A stretch of 64,000 bases of DNA from Hafnia alvei (GCF_964063325.1 NZ_OZ061315.1:310001-374000); one strand, 5' to 3'. Counted from the first letter of the stretch, positions 39,160-47,634 are shown. Notes: generated by a model not told the origin, from the letters alone. Numbers and translations are program-made.

Positions 39160-39188
39160 AAAACGCCATCCGAGAGGGTGGCGTTTTT
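39160..39188 (+). terminator. Intrinsic terminator of pgi
   Basis: A stem of about 12 bp, aaaacgccatcc with gggtggcgtttt, loop gaga, followed by a T-run. It can act on both strands because an A-run precedes it. Confidence 0.92.
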
Positions 39189-39201
39189 GTTGGTTGAACA
39201 A

Positions 39202-39231
39202 GACCATTTTCGTGGCGCCACGAAAATGGTC
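39202..39231. repeat. Perfect 30-bp palindrome downstream of dinD, near-copy of dinD codons
   Basis: The two 15-base arms, gaccattttcgtggc and gccacgaaaatggtc, are exact complements. The palindrome starts two bases after the dinD stop. On the dinD strand it reads as DHFRGATKMV, and the next bases extend the likeness to LF, compared with DHFRGVTKMVLL encoded by dinD residues 66-77. It is in the same orientation as the dinD copy, 667 bp away. Confidence 0.85.
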
Positions 39232-39232
39232 C

Positions 39233-40093
39233 CTATTTTTTAGTGATAGGTGTTTGTAGTCCCTTTGAGCCTAGCTTTTTGTCTTGGGCTTTGACTCGAC
39301 GCTGGAGTTTTTTAAGATCCTCTTCAGCAGGCAACTCCTCTGGTTTTATATGCCTTAATCCCAACATGTCACGCACGCTGACATTATTTTGTTCGTGTTC
39401 TGACGTGATAGGCTGCTCACCGTGAAGGTCAATTTGTTGCACGTTATAATTGGTCATCTCGGTTGCTAGATTTTTAGCGGCAATGGTTAAAGTGGGAAGA
39501 AAATCGGCTAATGGTCGGTTTTTCACAATTCCGTACCGATCTTTCATATCTTGAGTGGTATGCCCACCAAATAATGCCGCGTCTCCTCGAGAGCGAATAC
39601 GAGAGAAACCGGCATCATCAATGCCGCGCTCATAAATATTCTGTGATAGAGCCTTCTCTGATTCTTTCAATCGATCCCTTGCTTCTAAGCGCGCATATAG
39701 GCGCATACGATCTTCGATAAGCTCTTGTTTGCGCGTTTGTACCGCAAAGTAGCTCTGAGCAAAGGCAATTTCCGGCTTACGCGGATCGCCATTCTGGGCA
39801 ATAAGATAACAGGCGTAACGCGTCAAAATCAGATCTTCAACCGCCCGTTCTGCGCCGCTGCCGAGCAGAACCATTTTCGTGACGCCACGAAAATGGTCGA
39901 GCTCTTTAAAGCCAGATAAACGGCAGGCTTCAATGGATCTGATGATGGCGGTTTGGAAGTTTTCCCAACGAGCGTAGCCAAGATGAGGTTGGAGATCGCG
40001 TGCGAACCAAAACTCAATACCATCAGAATCGGTGCGTTGTGCGAGTGAATCGAAATGCTGTTGTAACATCTGAAGTTTTTTATCTAATGCCAT
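39233..40093 (-). CDS. dinD: DinD-like DNA-damage-inducible protein D
   Basis: A 286-aa protein of the DinD/BRO-N family. E. coli DinD (about 274 aa) is SOS-induced and inhibits RecA-mediated strand exchange. An N-terminal BRO-like segment (IEFWFARDLQPHLGYARWENF, about 26-46) and the signature LTRYACYLIAQNGDPRKPEIA (90-110) are typical. The C-terminal third is charged and likely helical. I chose ATG at 40093, with GAGGGA upstream, over 40123. No SOS box (CTG-N10-CAG) is visible upstream. A 28-bp palindrome inside codons 66-75 is almost repeated just after the stop codon. It lies between pgi and a transporter, where E. coli has no dinD, so it is probably acquired. Confidence 0.85.
   Translation of the reverse strand: MALDKKLQMLQQHFDSLAQRTDSDGIEFWFARDLQPHLGYARWENFQTAIIRSIEACRLSGFKELDHFRGVTKMVLLGSGAERAVEDLILTRYACYLIAQNGDPRKPEIAFAQSYFAVQTRKQELIEDRMRLYARLEARDRLKESEKALSQNIYERGIDDAGFSRIRSRGDAALFGGHTTQDMKDRYGIVKNRPLADFLPTLTIAAKNLATEMTNYNVQQIDLHGEQPITSEHEQNNVSVRDMLGLRHIKPEELPAEEDLKKLQRRVKAQDKKLGSKGLQTPITKK
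39870..39897. repeat. Internal dinD palindrome, partner of the downstream palindrome
   Basis: Twelve-base arms accattttcgtg/cacgaaaatggt flank the centre acgc. It differs from the matching part of the 39202-39231 palindrome at one position. It encodes dinD residues 66-75 (DHFRGVTKMV). Confidence 0.85.
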
Positions 40094-40199
40094 GGAAAAT
40101 CCCTCTAAAAAAGTAACGTCCAAAGACGGGCGTTATCCCTTGTTCAGAGGGGGACTTCCACGGTGTTTCGCTAGCTTTGCGAAGCGTATCGCAGGGTAT

Positions 40200-41447
40200 T
40201 TAACCTTGCATACAGGCTTTGCGCTTCAACCAATCCTTGCCTTCCACAAATCGTGTAACCATCATGGCGCAGACGGTATTCCCTGTGGAGTTCAGCAACG
40301 TGGCAGGAACGTCGATGATGGTGCTGATAATCATGATGGTACCGACCAGTTCAGGTGAGAAACCTAATACTGAGCAAATCATCAATTCACCGGTCATTCC
40401 GCCGCTTGGAATCGCGCCCATGACTGCACCGACCAAGAATGCGACGCTGATGATGGCAGCGATATTCATCGGATCGCTCATATCTTTATGGAATAACGTA
40501 AACAGAAATACGATTTTAATGATGCCGCCGATTACCGAGCCATCTTTATGCGTGTTGGCACCCAAAGGGATGACGGTTTCAGCGATATCATGGGGGACGC
40601 CCATTTTTTTAGTCGCAATCAGGTTTGCTGGAATACAGGCCGCGCTGGATGAGGTAGCGACAGCGGTAATCGCTGGCGTCAGTACGTTAGACCAAAAGAC
40701 TTTAACGCCCAGTTTTCCACCTGCAACAAACGCATACAGCGTGTTTGCGCCGAAGAAGTAGATCACAGTCAGGATGAGATAGAGCAGGAAAGCATTCAGA
40801 TAGCCATTGATAATCTGTGGCCCTAAATGACCGACGGTAGCGGCAAAGTAGCAGCCTAAGCCAACCGGTGCGGCATACATGATGATTTTCACCATGCGAA
40901 GAATAACGACGGTACCTGAGGTCAGAAAGTTGGCGATCGGCTGACCTTTTTCCCCCGACATCGAGGTTGCTAATCCTAACAACACGGAGAACACGATGAG
41001 TGGCAGCAGGCTAGATTTGGTAAACAGCTGCAGGAAATCAGGAACGGTAAAGGTATTTACGATGATTTCGCCGAGGCTTTTGCCGTGTGAATCAGGTGCA
41101 GGTGGTAAATGTGCAATCAGCGTACTGACGTCAACGTTTTGGAATGGGTTGTAAATCTGGGTGCCGATGAAGGCGATAACCGCGGCAATGAGCGCGGTGC
41201 TCAGGAATACGGCAAAAACCGTTCCCATAATTTTACCCAGACGCGCCATCTGTTTCATTTCTGCAATAGAAGACGAAATGCTGAGAAACACCAGCGGCAC
41301 AATGACGACAAACATTAGATTAAGGAAAAGATCCCCGATCGGCTGCACAATTGCGGCCTTTTCTCCGAAAACGATACCGGATAGCCCACCGAGGATAATC
41401 CCTAGCAGTAAGCAAATAGTAAAACCATAATGACGTAGTATTTTCAT
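40200..41447 (-). CDS. Dicarboxylate/amino acid:cation symporter (DAACS family)
   Basis: A 415-aa inner-membrane transporter of the glutamate/dicarboxylate symporter family, with about eight helices and two hairpins. The serine-rich hairpin ATSSSAACIPANL (near 268-280) and the ion/substrate segment IPLGANTHKDGSVIGG (near 296-311) identify the family. The sequence is distant from GltP (10569-11873) and does not look like SstT or DctA, so the substrate cannot be named; small neutral or acidic amino acids are possible. It is a single gene between dinD and psiE and has no counterpart there in E. coli. Confidence 0.85.
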   Translation of the reverse strand: MKILRHYGFTICLLLGIILGGLSGIVFGEKAAIVQPIGDLFLNLMFVVIVPLVFLSISSSIAEMKQMARLGKIMGTVFAVFLSTALIAAVIAFIGTQIYNPFQNVDVSTLIAHLPPAPDSHGKSLGEIIVNTFTVPDFLQLFTKSSLLPLIVFSVLLGLATSMSGEKGQPIANFLTSGTVVILRMVKIIMYAAPVGLGCYFAATVGHLGPQIINGYLNAFLLYLILTVIYFFGANTLYAFVAGGKLGVKVFWSNVLTPAITAVATSSSAACIPANLIATKKMGVPHDIAETVIPLGANTHKDGSVIGGIIKIVFLFTLFHKDMSDPMNIAAIISVAFLVGAVMGAIPSGGMTGELMICSVLGFSPELVGTIMIISTIIDVPATLLNSTGNTVCAMMVTRFVEGKDWLKRKACMQG

Positions 41448-41687
41448 ATTGTTTTATTTCTCAATCGTTAGAACACCCTGGCATAAGCTGCGGTAATCAT
41501 TCGCGATAAGGCGAAAGTTGGCCGGACGACATAGTAAAACGATTAGCAAAAAAATGTCGCGAAATGTGAGGGCCGTTAAGTTTCTGTCTGAGGATATGCA
41601 GATTTATTTTGGTTTGGGGATAGACGACAAAATAGCCATTTTGTTAACTTGATCACATAAAATGATTAACGGCACAGAGGAACATCG

Positions 41688-42095
41688 ATGCCAGGAACCA
41701 AACAAGCGAGCGCTATCGCGAAGATTTTGCAGTGGATTTTGAATGCTGGCCTATTAATGCTGGCCGTGATTTTAGTGGTGTTTCTGGCGAAAGAAACCTT
41801 CACGCTGGGGACGGTGCTGTTCAACGCCAGCGAAACCGCATCTTCTTATCTGCTCATTGAAGGGATTGTTATTTACTTCCTTTACTTCGAGTTTATTGCG
41901 CTAATCGTGAAGTATTTCCAGTCGGGATATCACTTTCCCTTACGTTATTTTATCTACATCGGTATAACCGCAATCATTCGTTTGATTATTGTCGACCACA
42001 AAAACCCGGCCGATACGCTGATTTATTCGGCGGCCATTTTGGTTCTTGTGGTGGCACTATTTTTAGCGAATACAGAAAAGCTCAAGCGAGAATAA
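41688..42095 (+). CDS. psiE: Phosphate-starvation-inducible protein PsiE
   Basis: A 135-aa inner-membrane protein (E. coli PsiE 136 aa) with four predicted transmembrane helices. The conserved core YFLYFEFIALIVKYFQSG lies near residues 62-79, followed by HFPLRYFIYIGITAIIRLI. E. coli psiE is induced by phosphate starvation through PhoB and regulated by CRP; its role is unknown. I see no convincing PhoB box here. TTGATCACA at about 41648 resembles half of a CRP site. It lies upstream of malG on the opposite strand, in the same relative position as in E. coli, but xylE is absent. Confidence 0.94.
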   Translation: MPGTKQASAIAKILQWILNAGLLMLAVILVVFLAKETFTLGTVLFNASETASSYLLIEGIVIYFLYFEFIALIVKYFQSGYHFPLRYFIYIGITAIIRLIIVDHKNPADTLIYSAAILVLVVALFLANTEKLKRE

Positions 42096-42097
42096 GG

Positions 42098-42126
42098 CGA
42101 AAAGAAAAGGCGGCCAATAGGCCGCC
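42098..42126 (-). terminator. Intrinsic terminator of malEFG
   Basis: Perfect 7-bp stem ggcggcc/ggccgcc with loop aata. On the minus strand it is followed by TTTTCTTTTC. It lies 75 nt beyond the malG stop; on the other strand it may also help end psiE. Confidence 0.8.
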
Positions 42127-42200
42127 AAAGTCGTTATAGCTAAAGCGATAACGGGATCGAATAACTGCAATGGCACAACAAAGACACAGGTTTTAACGCA

Positions 42201-43091
42201 TTACCCTTTCACACCGCCGGACGTGAGTCCGCCCACCAGCCAGCGCTGAGCCAGCAAGAATACAGCCGTAATTGGAATTGCAGACAGCACCGCCGCAGCG
42301 GCAAAGTCACCCCACAGATAGTTTTGCGGATTAAGGTATTGCTGCATGCCGACGGCCAACGTATAGCTATTCACATCGCGCAAAAGCAGAGACGCCACCG
42401 GCACTTCGGTAATCGCGGCAATAAATGACAAGATGAAGACCACCGCTAAAATAGGCACTGACAACGGTAAAAGTACCAAGCGGAAAGCCTGCCAAGGCGT
42501 AGCGCCATCGAGAGCTGCGGCCTCTTCTAACGAGTTATCGATCGTTTCGAAATAGCCTTTAATTGTCCAAACATGCAACGCAATTCCGCCCATGTAAGCG
42601 AAAATCACGCCGCCGTGGGTATTAAGACCAAGGAATGGCGCATACTGGCCGATACGATCAAAGAGTGCATACAGCGCCACTAGCGACAGCACTGCCGGGA
42701 ACATTTGAAATATCAACATGCCTTTCAGCAACGAGCTTTTGCCTTTGAATTTCATGCGAGCGAAGGCATAAGCGCAGGTGGTGGAAAGTGTCACGATGCC
42801 TATCGCCGTGACCACGGCAATTTTAATCGAGTTCCACAGCCATAAAAGGACTGGGAACGGTGGCGGAGTGACGCTGCCATCTGCGTTAGTCACGGTCATA
42901 CCTAACGCCAATTGCCAGTGTTCCCAAGAGATATTCTCAGGAATGAGGCTTCCAGTTGCAAAGTTGCCAGAGCGCAGCGAGATAGCGATGACCATCAGCA
43001 GTGGAAACATGATGGTGCAGATAAAGGCTAGCAGCATCAGATGTGTAAATAGCAGGCGTAAACGCTGGGATTTCGGTTGAACCATAGCCAT
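42201..43091 (-). CDS. malG: Maltose ABC transporter permease MalG
   Basis: A 296-aa inner-membrane permease (E. coli 296 aa) with six transmembrane helices. With MalF it forms the channel of the MalFGK2 importer. The EAA loop that docks MalK reads EEAAALDGATPWQAFRLVLLP near residues 190-210. The C-terminus LTSGGVKG reaches toward the MalK dimer. It is the last gene of malEFG, 16 bp after malF. The N-terminus MAMVQPKSQ is the same as in E. coli. Confidence 0.98.
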   Translation of the reverse strand: MAMVQPKSQRLRLLFTHLMLLAFICTIMFPLLMVIAISLRSGNFATGSLIPENISWEHWQLALGMTVTNADGSVTPPPFPVLLWLWNSIKIAVVTAIGIVTLSTTCAYAFARMKFKGKSSLLKGMLIFQMFPAVLSLVALYALFDRIGQYAPFLGLNTHGGVIFAYMGGIALHVWTIKGYFETIDNSLEEAAALDGATPWQAFRLVLLPLSVPILAVVFILSFIAAITEVPVASLLLRDVNSYTLAVGMQQYLNPQNYLWGDFAAAAVLSAIPITAVFLLAQRWLVGGLTSGGVKG

Positions 43092-43107
43092 GTTGTGGTC
43101 CCTCTCC

Positions 43108-44679
43108 TTAGTCGAAATTCATTTTGCTGGCTTTCAGATTCAGTATCGCCAGTGCACCAACCAACAGGAAAATCAGCGTGGCAATCGCTGCCGCTAAACC
43201 AAAGTCTTGCCCACCACCACCTTCAAAGGCGATGCGATAGGTATAGCTCACCAGTAAATCGGTATAGCCTGCCGGCGTAGAGGTTCCGAGCATATCTGGA
43301 CCGCCGTTAGTTAATAACTGAATCAAAACAAAGTTATTAAAGTTGAAGGCAAAACTGGCAATCATCAGCGGTGTTAACGGCTTAATCAGCAGCGGCAGAG
43401 TAATGCGGAAGAAATTCTGCATTGGGCCTGCGCCGTCCATTGCCGAGGCTTCGTACAAGTCGTCTGGAATAGCTTTGAGCAAGCCCATGCACAAGATCAT
43501 CATGTACGGATAGCCGAGCCAAGTATTGACGATCAAAATCATACTCTTGGCGGTGAGTGGGTCGCTAAACCAAGCGGGTTTGATACCGAACAGATGGCTG
43601 AGCATCATGTTGATTTCACCGAAGCTTTGGTTGAACAACCCTTTAAATATCAGTATCGAAATAAACGACGGTACGGCATAAGGCAGAATGAGCATCACGC
43701 GATACAGCGCCTTGCCCTTTAATGCCTCCCATTGAACCACACACGCCAGCACCATGCCGACGGCAACGGTGAACACCACCGTTAAGACCGAGAAGATAAT
43801 GGTCCAGATAAAGATGCTGACGAACGGCTGGCGGATACCTTCGTCCTGCACTACGCGTAAAAAGTTTTTCCAGCCAATAGAAACGGTGAATCCAGGGCTC
43901 AGCTGCTCATTTTCCCATTGCCCTTGTGCATTCACCGCCTGATAGAATCCTACGTCGGTATTCGGGCGATAAACGGTGCCCGTTTGATTATTTTTGAGCG
44001 TTTCACCGTCTTGCTCAAGAGCATATAGCGGGCTGGTACCGGCAAATTGGCGTAGCGAACTCATGCGTAATTCGCCGCTTTCAGGCAAAACCGCCACGAT
44101 GTTATTCAAGGCCTGACGGTTTTGAGTAATAACTCGAAGCGTAGCGCGATCGCCCGTCTGTTCAGCGCTTTCTGGCTTCATGGTTAAGCGCTGTTCTTGA
44201 GCGCTAAAGCTAAAGGGCTCTGAGATAAAACGCTGATCATTGTCGGGATTGGTCAGTTGTAAACGCCATTGATCGCCTACGGGGTAGAGGCCAAAACCGT
44301 AGGTTTTACCCGTGGTGAATTGGCGCTGCATTAATACCGATTGTGCACGCTCAAAGGTGAGCTGGTTAGTGCTGCTGTAGTTGGTGAATGCGATGGCGAT
44401 GGTGCAGATAAGTGGAAACAGGACGAACAACCCCATTCCCGCGAGTCCCGGATAGACATAGCGCCACGCATAGGCTTTGCGATTGGCAAAAATGTAGAGT
44501 CCTGAACCCAGTAAAACCAGCGTCAGCATGGCAAACAGGTACTCACCCTGTGCGTACATCACAATGGTGAGATAGCCCGTAAACAGGCACATAGCGGCGA
44601 TAACTATCCATTTTAGTATGTCACTCTGCCACCATTTATCCGGCTTCGCGATTGGATATTCTGTATGGGATAACGACAT
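43108..44679 (-). CDS. malF: Maltose ABC transporter permease MalF
   Basis: A 523-aa permease (E. coli 514 aa) with eight transmembrane helices and the large periplasmic P2 loop (about residues 95-280) that contacts MalE. The EAA motif is in EASAMDGAGPMQNFFRITLPLL near 410. I chose ATG at 44679, with GGGAG upstream, over 44724, which would add 15 residues without support; even so, the N-terminus is several residues longer than in E. coli. It is separated from malE by a 149-bp gap holding a GC-rich inverted repeat. Confidence 0.97.
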   Translation of the reverse strand: MSLSHTEYPIAKPDKWWQSDILKWIVIAAMCLFTGYLTIVMYAQGEYLFAMLTLVLLGSGLYIFANRKAYAWRYVYPGLAGMGLFVLFPLICTIAIAFTNYSSTNQLTFERAQSVLMQRQFTTGKTYGFGLYPVGDQWRLQLTNPDNDQRFISEPFSFSAQEQRLTMKPESAEQTGDRATLRVITQNRQALNNIVAVLPESGELRMSSLRQFAGTSPLYALEQDGETLKNNQTGTVYRPNTDVGFYQAVNAQGQWENEQLSPGFTVSIGWKNFLRVVQDEGIRQPFVSIFIWTIIFSVLTVVFTVAVGMVLACVVQWEALKGKALYRVMLILPYAVPSFISILIFKGLFNQSFGEINMMLSHLFGIKPAWFSDPLTAKSMILIVNTWLGYPYMMILCMGLLKAIPDDLYEASAMDGAGPMQNFFRITLPLLIKPLTPLMIASFAFNFNNFVLIQLLTNGGPDMLGTSTPAGYTDLLVSYTYRIAFEGGGGQDFGLAAAIATLIFLLVGALAILNLKASKMNFD

Positions 44680-44778
44680 AAAACTCTCCCTCATTTCTCT
44701 TACGCCGGAGGCGGTTACGGACAACTTAAATTTCGGTGTTCAGACCCTCTCCAGCCCATACAGAGATCTCTGAGCAAT

Positions 44779-44813
44779 CCCCTCCCCTGTGAAGAGGAGG
44801 GGTAGAGTGGGGT
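44779..44813. repeat. GC-rich dispersed inverted repeat, copy D, in the malE-malF spacer
   Basis: The core cccctcccctgtgaagagga followed by ggggtagagtggggtc matches the layout of copies A and B. It begins 16 nt past the malE stop on the transcribed strand and lies inside the malEFG operon. E. coli has REP elements in the same spacer, where they slow 3' decay and raise malE mRNA above malFG. Confidence 0.7.
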
Positions 44814-44828
44814 CATTTACTGGTGAAC

Positions 44829-46019
44829 TTATTTGGCGATACGCTGCTCAGCGCCGGTCAATGCTTCTTTCACACTCTGACGCCCATTTACCGCGTTGAT
44901 AATCGCGCTACGCTCGGCGTACCAGAATGCGCTCATCTGCGGGATGTTTGGCATGATTTCGCCTTTTTGGGCGTTTTGCATGGTGGCGGCGATCTTCGGA
45001 TCTTTTTCCAGCGTTTCTTGGTAAGACTTCAGTGCAACCGCGCCCAGTGGCTTATCTTTGTTAACCTGTTCTAGGCCGGCATTGGTCATCAGATAGTTTT
45101 CTAAGAACTCGGTGGCCAGCTCTTTATTCGGGCTCGCGGCGTTGATGCCTGCGCTGAGCACGCCAACAAACGGTTTGGATGGATGACCTTTAAAGGTTGG
45201 CAGTAGGGCAACGCCATAGTTGATGTTGCTCTTATCGATGTTTGACCACGCCCAAGGGCCGTTGATGGTCATCGCGGTTTGTCCCTTATTGAACGCGGCC
45301 TCCGCGATGGAGTAATCGGTATCAGCATTGATATGCTTATTTTTCACCAAGTCGACGATGAACTGTAAGCCAGCCTGAGAGCCCGCGTTGTTCACGCCCA
45401 CGTCTTTGATGTTGTAGGTGCCGTTATCATATTTGAAGGCATAGCCACCGTCGGCTGCGATGATTGGCCATGTGAAGTACGGTTCTTGTAGATTCCACAT
45501 GATGGCGCTTTTGCCTTTAGCGCGCAGTTCTTTGTCTAACGCTGGGATTTCCTCCCATGTTTTTGGCGGCTCAGGCAGAAGGTCTTTGTTATAAATCAGC
45601 GATAGCGCTTCAACAGCCACTGGGTAAGCAATCAGTTTGCCGTTAAAACGCACGGCATCCCATGTGAACGGATATAGCTTCTCTTGGAAGGCTTTAGACG
45701 GATGGATTTCAGCCAACAGGCCAGACTGTGCATAACCCCCGAAGCGGTCATGAGCCCAGAAAATGATATCAGGACCATCGCCGGTAGCCGCGACCTGCGG
45801 GAACTTTTCTTCCAGCTTGTCTGGATGCTCAATCAACACTTTGATACCTGTTTCTTTCTCAAACTTTTTACCGACTTCGGCCAGGCCGTTATAGCCTTTA
45901 TCGCCGTTAATCCAGATAACCAGTTTGCCTTCTTCAATTTTAGCGAACGCGGAAGAAGAGAGAACCAGCGTAGCCAGTGCCGAAAGGGCGAGCGTTCTGA
46001 TGCCTGATTTCTTAGTCAT
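44829..46019 (-). CDS. malE: Maltose/maltodextrin-binding periplasmic protein MalE
   Basis: A 396-aa periplasmic binding protein, the same length as E. coli MalE. The signal peptide (residues 1-26, ending SSSAFA) precedes KIEEGKLVIWINGDKGYNGL, the mature start. It delivers maltose and maltodextrins to MalFGK2. I chose ATG at 46019, preceded by AAGGA with seven-base spacing; the upstream in-frame reading to 46241 has no support. It is the first gene of malEFG, divergent from malK across a 505-bp regulatory region. Confidence 0.98.
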   Translation of the reverse strand: MTKKSGIRTLALSALATLVLSSSAFAKIEEGKLVIWINGDKGYNGLAEVGKKFEKETGIKVLIEHPDKLEEKFPQVAATGDGPDIIFWAHDRFGGYAQSGLLAEIHPSKAFQEKLYPFTWDAVRFNGKLIAYPVAVEALSLIYNKDLLPEPPKTWEEIPALDKELRAKGKSAIMWNLQEPYFTWPIIAADGGYAFKYDNGTYNIKDVGVNNAGSQAGLQFIVDLVKNKHINADTDYSIAEAAFNKGQTAMTINGPWAWSNIDKSNINYGVALLPTFKGHPSKPFVGVLSAGINAASPNKELATEFLENYLMTNAGLEQVNKDKPLGAVALKSYQETLEKDPKIAATMQNAQKGEIMPNIPQMSAFWYAERSAIINAVNGRQSVKEALTGAEQRIAK

Positions 46020-46524
46020 TATCCAATCCTTCTTGTTCTGTTTCTGTCGAGGTATGAGTTGATGTCTGTACCACCGAGCATGGAAGCCGAAGCGGTTCAG
46101 ATAAGCCGTAGAGTACGAATCGTTGTTAGGCCCCTGCTTGTCGGGGATTTCTGACGCAGTGTCATACTCCTTTACACGAGATTGCTTCTCATCCTCCCCC
46201 CTTCTACGCCCCAAGGGGGTTTCTTGTGATCTACTTAACACTACCGCCTATTCTGTGGATGTAGACACAAAATCACAGGGTTATTTTTGCAAGCAGGATC
46301 ACGAATTCACTGAAAGGTATGAACTTTTCACCGCACGCTATTTTCTCTCATCCTCCTATCTCCTCCCCCATGAAAAACTTTGTTACGGATGATTACGCTT
46401 CTTTGCTTAACGCGCACTATCGGCAGCAATCGATAAGGCGCATCTGCTGAACGGCATGGCTAAGGATTAGGCCGGCTGAGATGTCGCGTTAGTGGACCTC
46501 ATTAGTGACAGACAGGAGTAACGC
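46020..46524. promoter_or_regulatory. Divergent malE/malK control region with MalT and CRP sites
   Basis: This 505-bp region has no gene. MalT boxes (consensus GGGGA[G/T]GAGG) occur on the minus strand at 46190-46199 (GGGGAGGATG), 46349-46358 (TAGGAGGATG) and 46359-46368 (GGGGAGGAGA). Possible CRP sites are TGTGA-N6-TAACA at 46225-46240 and TGTGG-N6-ACACA at 46254-46269. E. coli uses two groups of MalT boxes flanking CRP sites to co-activate both operons, and the layout here (MalT boxes on both sides of the CRP pair) is similar. Exact promoters were not placed. Confidence 0.7.
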
Positions 46525-47634
46525 ATGGCGAGCGTAGCACTGCGAAACGTATATAAGGCTTACGGAGACGTCGTCATTTCTAAAGACGTTAACCTTGAAA
46601 TCCAAGACGGCGAGTTTGTAGTTTTTGTTGGGCCGTCTGGCTGTGGTAAGTCGACTTTGCTGCGCATGATTGCAGGTTTAGAAGATATTACTTCCGGTGA
46701 GCTACTCATTGCAGGCAAGCGCATGAATGAAGTGCCGCCCGCTGAGCGCGGTATTGGCATGGTTTTTCAATCTTACGCTCTGTATCCACATCTGTCCGTT
46801 GCCGACAATATGTCGTTTGGCCTCAAACTAGCTGGAACCAAAAAATCAGAGATAACCCAGCGGGTGAATCAGGTTTCTGAAGTGCTACAGCTGGCGCATT
46901 TGCTCGATCGCCGCCCTAAAGCATTATCCGGTGGCCAGCGTCAGCGCGTCGCGATTGGTCGTACGCTGGTGGCCGAACCCGACGTATTCCTGCTTGATGA
47001 ACCGTTATCAAACCTAGACGCCGCTTTGCGCGTACAAATGCGTATCGAGATTTCCCGCCTACATAAGCGCCTAGAGCGCACCATGATTTATGTCACCCAC
47101 GATCAGGTGGAAGCCATGACGCTGGCAGACAAAATTGTGGTACTGGATGGCGGCAGCGTCGCGCAGATCGGTAAGCCGCTGGAGCTCTACCACTATCCGG
47201 CTAACCGCTTCGTTGCGGGCTTTATTGGCTCGCCAAAAATGAATTTCCTGCCCGTCAAAGTGACTGCCGCAGAACCACAGCGGGTTCAGATTGAATTACC
47301 TAACCGCCAATTAGTATGGCTGCCGGTTGAAGGCACCAATGTGCAGGTTGGGGGCAATCTCTCATTGGGGATCCGCCCTGAGCATTTGCTGCCGAGCCAT
47401 GATGCTGAAGTCACCTTGGAAGGGGATGTTCAGGTTGTTGAGCAGTTAGGCAACGAAACCCAAATCCATATTCAGATCCCCGCTATTCGTCAAAACCTCG
47501 TTTATCGCCAGAACGACGTGGTGCTGGTAAACGAAGGTGCAAAATTTGCCATTGGCCTGCCACCTGAACGCTGTCATCTGTTCCGAGAAGATGGTGTCGC
47601 TTGCCGACGGCTGCATAAGGAGCTAGGCGTCTAG
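46525..47634 (+). CDS. malK: Maltose ABC transporter ATPase MalK
   Basis: A 369-aa cytoplasmic ATPase (E. coli 371 aa) that powers MalFGK2. The Walker A motif GPSGCGKST lies near residues 36-44, the Q-loop in VFQSYALYPH near 80, the signature LSGGQRQRVAIGRT near 134 and Walker B VFLLDEPLSNLD near 153-164, with the H-loop in VTHDQVEAM near 190. The C-terminal regulatory domain (about 240-369) sequesters MalT and binds EIIAGlc in E. coli. It is the first gene of malK-lamB-malM. Confidence 0.98.
   Translation: MASVALRNVYKAYGDVVISKDVNLEIQDGEFVVFVGPSGCGKSTLLRMIAGLEDITSGELLIAGKRMNEVPPAERGIGMVFQSYALYPHLSVADNMSFGLKLAGTKKSEITQRVNQVSEVLQLAHLLDRRPKALSGGQRQRVAIGRTLVAEPDVFLLDEPLSNLDAALRVQMRIEISRLHKRLERTMIYVTHDQVEAMTLADKIVVLDGGSVAQIGKPLELYHYPANRFVAGFIGSPKMNFLPVKVTAAEPQRVQIELPNRQLVWLPVEGTNVQVGGNLSLGIRPEHLLPSHDAEVTLEGDVQVVEQLGNETQIHIQIPAIRQNLVYRQNDVVLVNEGAKFAIGLPPERCHLFREDGVACRRLHKELGV

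Noticed and set aside
40094..40199. SOS (LexA) box upstream of dinD
   Set aside because: No CTG-N10-CAG palindrome of the expected type is present in the 106-bp gap, so SOS control cannot be claimed from sequence.
40200..41447. Transporter considered as DctA or SstT
   Set aside because: Substrate-site segments and overall sequence do not match my memory of either family well enough; left as an unnamed DAACS protein.
11949..44813. GC-rich repeats considered as a CRISPR array or transposon ends
   Set aside because: The copies are tens of kilobases apart, with no regular spacing, no cas genes, no transposase and no target duplications.
46020..46241. N-terminal extension of malE to 46241
   Set aside because: The extension crosses MalT boxes and the promoter region, and the signal peptide with ribosome binding site at 46019 matches the E. 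coli start exactly.
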